Positions 61,929 to 64,000 of a DNA stretch of 64,000 nucleotides are shown here, piece after piece. Position 1 is the stretch's first letter, and the number at the start of each line of letters is the position of its first letter. Origin of the DNA: CBDFHC01 sp965247585 (lineage in GTDB: Bacteria > Chloroflexota > Dehalococcoidia > Lucifugimonadales > GCA-2712585); contig CBDFHC010000004.1 of NCBI GenBank assembly GCA_965247585.1, positions 310,001 to 374,000 of the forward strand, given 5' to 3'. A program made the translations under genes and the position numbers. The notes under the pieces were generated by a model. That model did not search any database and was not told the origin of the DNA. It worked only from the letters and a program-made list of their open reading frames with translations.

Positions 61929-62387
61929 ATGGTGAAACCGGTGCAGCTTGGGCACGTGAATATAAGGGTGAGGGACCTAAAAAGGGCGGAGAGGTTTTAC
62001 ACGGAGGTGTTGGGGCTGGAGGTGACGCACCGGAGGGGTGGTATCGTTTTCCTGAGCGGGACGGAGCTTTCGCACTAGATAGCCTTCAATCCGCTGGGGG
62101 ACGACGCGGCAGGGCCGGACGAGAGCCGAATAGGGCTCAATCACATGGCCTGGCAGATGGGGTCCTTTGAAGATTTGCAGGCGATGTGTCGGCACCTGGG
62201 GAAGCAGGGAGTGGAGGTGTTGCGGGTGAGGGCGAACACGTTTCCCATGGGGATATTCTTCACGGGCCCGGACGGGAGCGGGATAGAGGTCTACTACGAG
62301 GCGCCGGGGATGCCGTGGCGAAATGCCTGGGAGGGAACGTATCCGCGGGAGCTGGAGGAGGCCGCCGCGTCCGAGGAAGATGGATAG
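61929..62387 (+). pseudogene. VOC family protein with an in-frame TAG
   Basis: The two parts, up to 62075 and from 62079, are in one frame with a single TAG at 62076-62078. The paralogue at 60283 reads LELSHEVALMQ where this one reads TELSH-stop-IAFNPL, so a Glu codon (GAG) has become TAG. The rest is complete: QLGHVNIRVRDLKRAERFYTEVLGLEV, IGLNHMAWQMGSF, FTGPDGSGIEVYYEAPG, with both His and the Glu of the metal site. AAGGAG lies seven bases before the ATG. It appears to be a very recent pseudogene, or one rescued by readthrough. Confidence 0.85.
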
Positions 62388-62468
62388 GGAGATGCGGACG
62401 GACTGGATGTTCAACAAGAAGAGAGCGGGTCCGCCAGTGGCCGAGCCAGGCCTTGACGTAGCAGGGAA

Positions 62469-63077
62469 ATGCACATTGGACTGATGATGGAGTGCGACTA
62501 CCGGGAGGGGCAGACGGAGCGAGAGGCGTTCTCGGATGCGTTCCGGGTGGCGGAGGAGGCGGAGTCGCTGGGGTTCGACGGGGTGTGGCTGGCGGAGCGT
62601 CACTTTGTTCCACCGGGGAGCGTAGGAATTTCTTCGGTGGTGTCGGCACCACTGATAATGGCAACGGCGATAGCAGGACGCACCAGCCGAATGCGCATAG
62701 GAATTGGGGTGTTGGTGCTGCCGCTGGGCCACCCGGTGCGGCTGGCGGAGGAGGCGGACAGCAGCCCGAAGGCGGTGCTGGAGAAGTCTGGTACGTACGC
62801 GGTGAATGTGCTGTCGACTGAGCAGAAGCAGGTGGCGGAGCCGTTTTTTAGCACGGCGAAGGTGTAAGGGAAGACGGTGAATGGCTACGGCTACACGCCG
62901 GGGAGCACCGGGTCGCCGGTGCTGGACGACGCGTACAGCTATTTCGAATCGCGCGTTAAGGGCAAGGTGGAGGAAGGGGACCACACGGTGTATGTGGCGG
63001 AGGTGGTGGACGCGGGACACCGCCGGGACGATAAGGCGCTGGTGATGTGGGATACAGGGTGGTTTTACGGCGGGTAG
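62469..63077 (+). pseudogene. Chimera of LLM oxidoreductase N-terminus and flavin reductase C-terminus
   Basis: The first ~96 residues are an LLM monooxygenase start (HIGLMMECDYREGQTEREAF, EAESLGFDGVWLAERHFVPP, RMRIGIGVLVLPLGHPVRLAEEAD). From about base 62760 the same frame continues as a flavin-reductase domain (SSPKAVLEKSGTYAVNVLS, then GKTVNGYGYTPGSTGSPVLDDAYSYFESRV and GDHTVYVAEVVDAGHRRDDKALV). A TAA at 62865-62867 interrupts the second part. A deletion probably fused two neighbouring genes, and the later stop shows that the product is not maintained. Confidence 0.85.
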
Positions 63078-63087
63078 GGGGATACGA

Positions 63088-63173
63088 GAGGCGGCGGTTG
63101 CCGGCCCTTCGGCGGGCAACGCGGGGTGGGGGTGGCGGGGAGGAAGGGAGTGGGCGGCGGGCATCGCCGCCTC
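63088..63173 (+). repeat. G-rich palindromic element, copy 5
   Basis: The outer stem is GAGGCGGCG/CGCCGCCTC; compared with the other copies, both arms have changed (G to A, C to T) and pairing is kept. The inner hairpin has GTTGCC/GGCAAC. GCGGGGTGGGGG follows as in other copies. It lies eleven bases after the chimera's final stop. Confidence 0.9.
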
Positions 63174-63239
63174 TTGGAGGTTTGTGCAATGTGAAGCGAC
63201 GGTGAGTGTGAAAAAGCCAAGGATGGTTGGTTGCGGGAA

Positions 63240-63825
63240 ACCGAGCCCCGTTGTAGTGTAGCCGGAGAGTTGACTGGTGCGCGTGATGCAGGACATACGG
63301 GCGGATCTGCCGTGGCGATGGGTATCGCCACGACGGAGGACTCAAATGACAGGTTGGAGTTCCCGGTCTCCTTCGAGGGCCTCAAAAATTGTGACCAAAT
63401 TAAGCTGGAACAGCGAGACAGGACGTCAGGGCGGGAGACGCTCAACCCTGCCCCACCCAGATTCCTCGATTTTTACGCAGGGACTCGGAATCGATCAAGT
63501 TGGTGACCACACCAGGGAGGATGAATCACCAGGATTGGAATCCGAAGCGGGCGCCGCGGTAGGACTTGCTCTCCCCCCGCACCCAGATTCTTCGATCCTC
63601 ACGCACGGACTCAGAATGACATGGTGGGGGGCGGAATGCGGTATGGGCTCGTCCTTCGAGAGCCTCAGGATGAGCGGGTTGGAGGAGCAGGTCCGGTTTT
63701 ATTTCGGAGGGAATCAGCTATGGAGATGGGTATCGATTCCGCGAAGGACTACAAATCGCAGGTTGGTCTTTCCGCTCTCCTTCGAGGGCCTCAGGATGAG
63801 CGGGAATAGAAGGGCCGATGTGTCT
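63240..63825 (+). repeat. Family B units and family A starts
   Basis: CACCCAGATTCCTCGATTTTT at 63454 and CACCCAGATTCTTCGATCCTC at 63580 mark two family B units. ATGGGTATCGCCACGACGGAG at 63319 and ATGGGTATCGATTCCGCGAAG at 63727 are family A starts that switch into family B. No gene is supported. Confidence 0.85.
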
Positions 63826-63866
63826 ATTGCCCAGGTAAAAGGAATGAATAAGAGGAGGGAAGGAAG

Positions 63867-64000
63867 ATGAAGGCGGGACTGTTTTTAATGCCATCACATC
63901 CACCGGAGCGGGACCCTTTCGAGGCGCAGCAGTATGACCTGGACGTGCTGAGCCTGGCGGATGAGCTGGGCTATATTGAGGCGTGGATTGGGGAGCATTT
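63867..64000 (+). CDS. LLM-class flavin-dependent oxidoreductase, N-terminus (cut by window edge)
   Basis: The ATG at 63867 follows AGAGGAGGGAAGG. The visible ~44 residues read MKAGLFLMPSHPPERDPFEA, then QQYDLDVLSLADELGYIEAW and IGEH, a classical start of the LLM TIM barrel (strand 1, then helix 1 and strand 2 with the ExW). It is oriented with the catabolic cluster upstream. The remainder lies outside the window. Confidence 0.85.
   Translation, partial: MKAGLFLMPSHPPERDPFEAQQYDLDVLSLADELGYIEAWIGEH

Noticed and set aside
53403..62078. Genome-wide reassignment of TAG
   Set aside because: TAG serves as normal stop for several intact genes here (ends at 6361, 13701, 28249, 57980), so only local mutation or readthrough is reasonable.

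Overview
The window comes from a high-GC bacterium. The gene content is most like an uncultured Chloroflexota, of the Dehalococcoidia or SAR202 type. That reading is an inference from several LLM-type flavin monooxygenases (four, counting a broken one and one cut by the window edge), VOC and SDR enzymes, a cobalamin-salvage operon behind a B12 riboswitch, and an ImuB/DnaE2 module. No rRNA, tRNA or CRISPR array was found.

Layout. 1-510: end of an IS3-family element. 937-3302: a RidA protein and an alkyl-DHAP-synthase-like FAD oxidase. 3938-5758: an alpha/beta hydrolase cut by a full IS3 copy that is inverted relative to the first. 5786-11901: an MDMPI-like protein, IS630 copy 1, an SDR, a truncated panE and an NHL protein. 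12293-19448: imuB, a small partner gene and dnaE2, with two AT-richer HEPN-like genes lodged between them. 21161-25942: an MFS transporter, a HEPN gene split by another IS3 element, and an SRAP protein. 27260-30516: a quinone oxidoreductase, an aconitase fragment and IS630 copy 2. 30540-34773: B12 riboswitch, then btuF-cobT-cobS-cobC-cobU as one operon. 35623-45215: two LLM oxidoreductases, an NAD-epimerase, a CinA-type amidase, a secreted beta-helix protein, a NodB deacetylase and an MFS transporter. 46953-49202: an unusual secreted charged-helix protein paired with a PH-domain membrane protein. 50195-57980: amidase, a broken ilvE, a conserved hypothetical, a protoglobin-like protein, a CMD protein and a GlcG/HbpS protein. 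58136-64000: an EmrB-type MFS transporter and a partly decayed catabolic cluster (VOC, a duplicated unknown domain, a second VOC with a stop, an LLM/flavin-reductase chimera, and the start of another LLM enzyme).

Almost every intergenic gap is filled with dispersed repeats, and these are the main peculiarity of the window. Family A (roughly forty copies) carries CTGAGGGACACCCTCAG and a second hairpin whose arms change together from copy to copy. Family B (about twenty copies) carries the core ACCCAGATTCTTCGATCCTC. A G-rich palindromic element has five copies, with two nested stems kept by compensatory changes. A perfect CCCCCTTCCTG/CAGGAAGGGGG hairpin occurs three times. Several genes are truncated at repeat edges, and small scraps of other genes lie at the junctions, so the repeats appear to accompany local deletion and rearrangement.

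Two further non-coding signals stand out. One is a ~280-base sequence present twice (45886 and 52468) with a pseudoknot-type arrangement of long stems. The other is a multi-hairpin region at 49275-49468 ending in an intrinsic terminator. The best candidates for undescribed biology are these RNAs, the covarying repeats, the charged-helix/PH-domain pair, and the HEPN-like genes between imuB and dnaE2.
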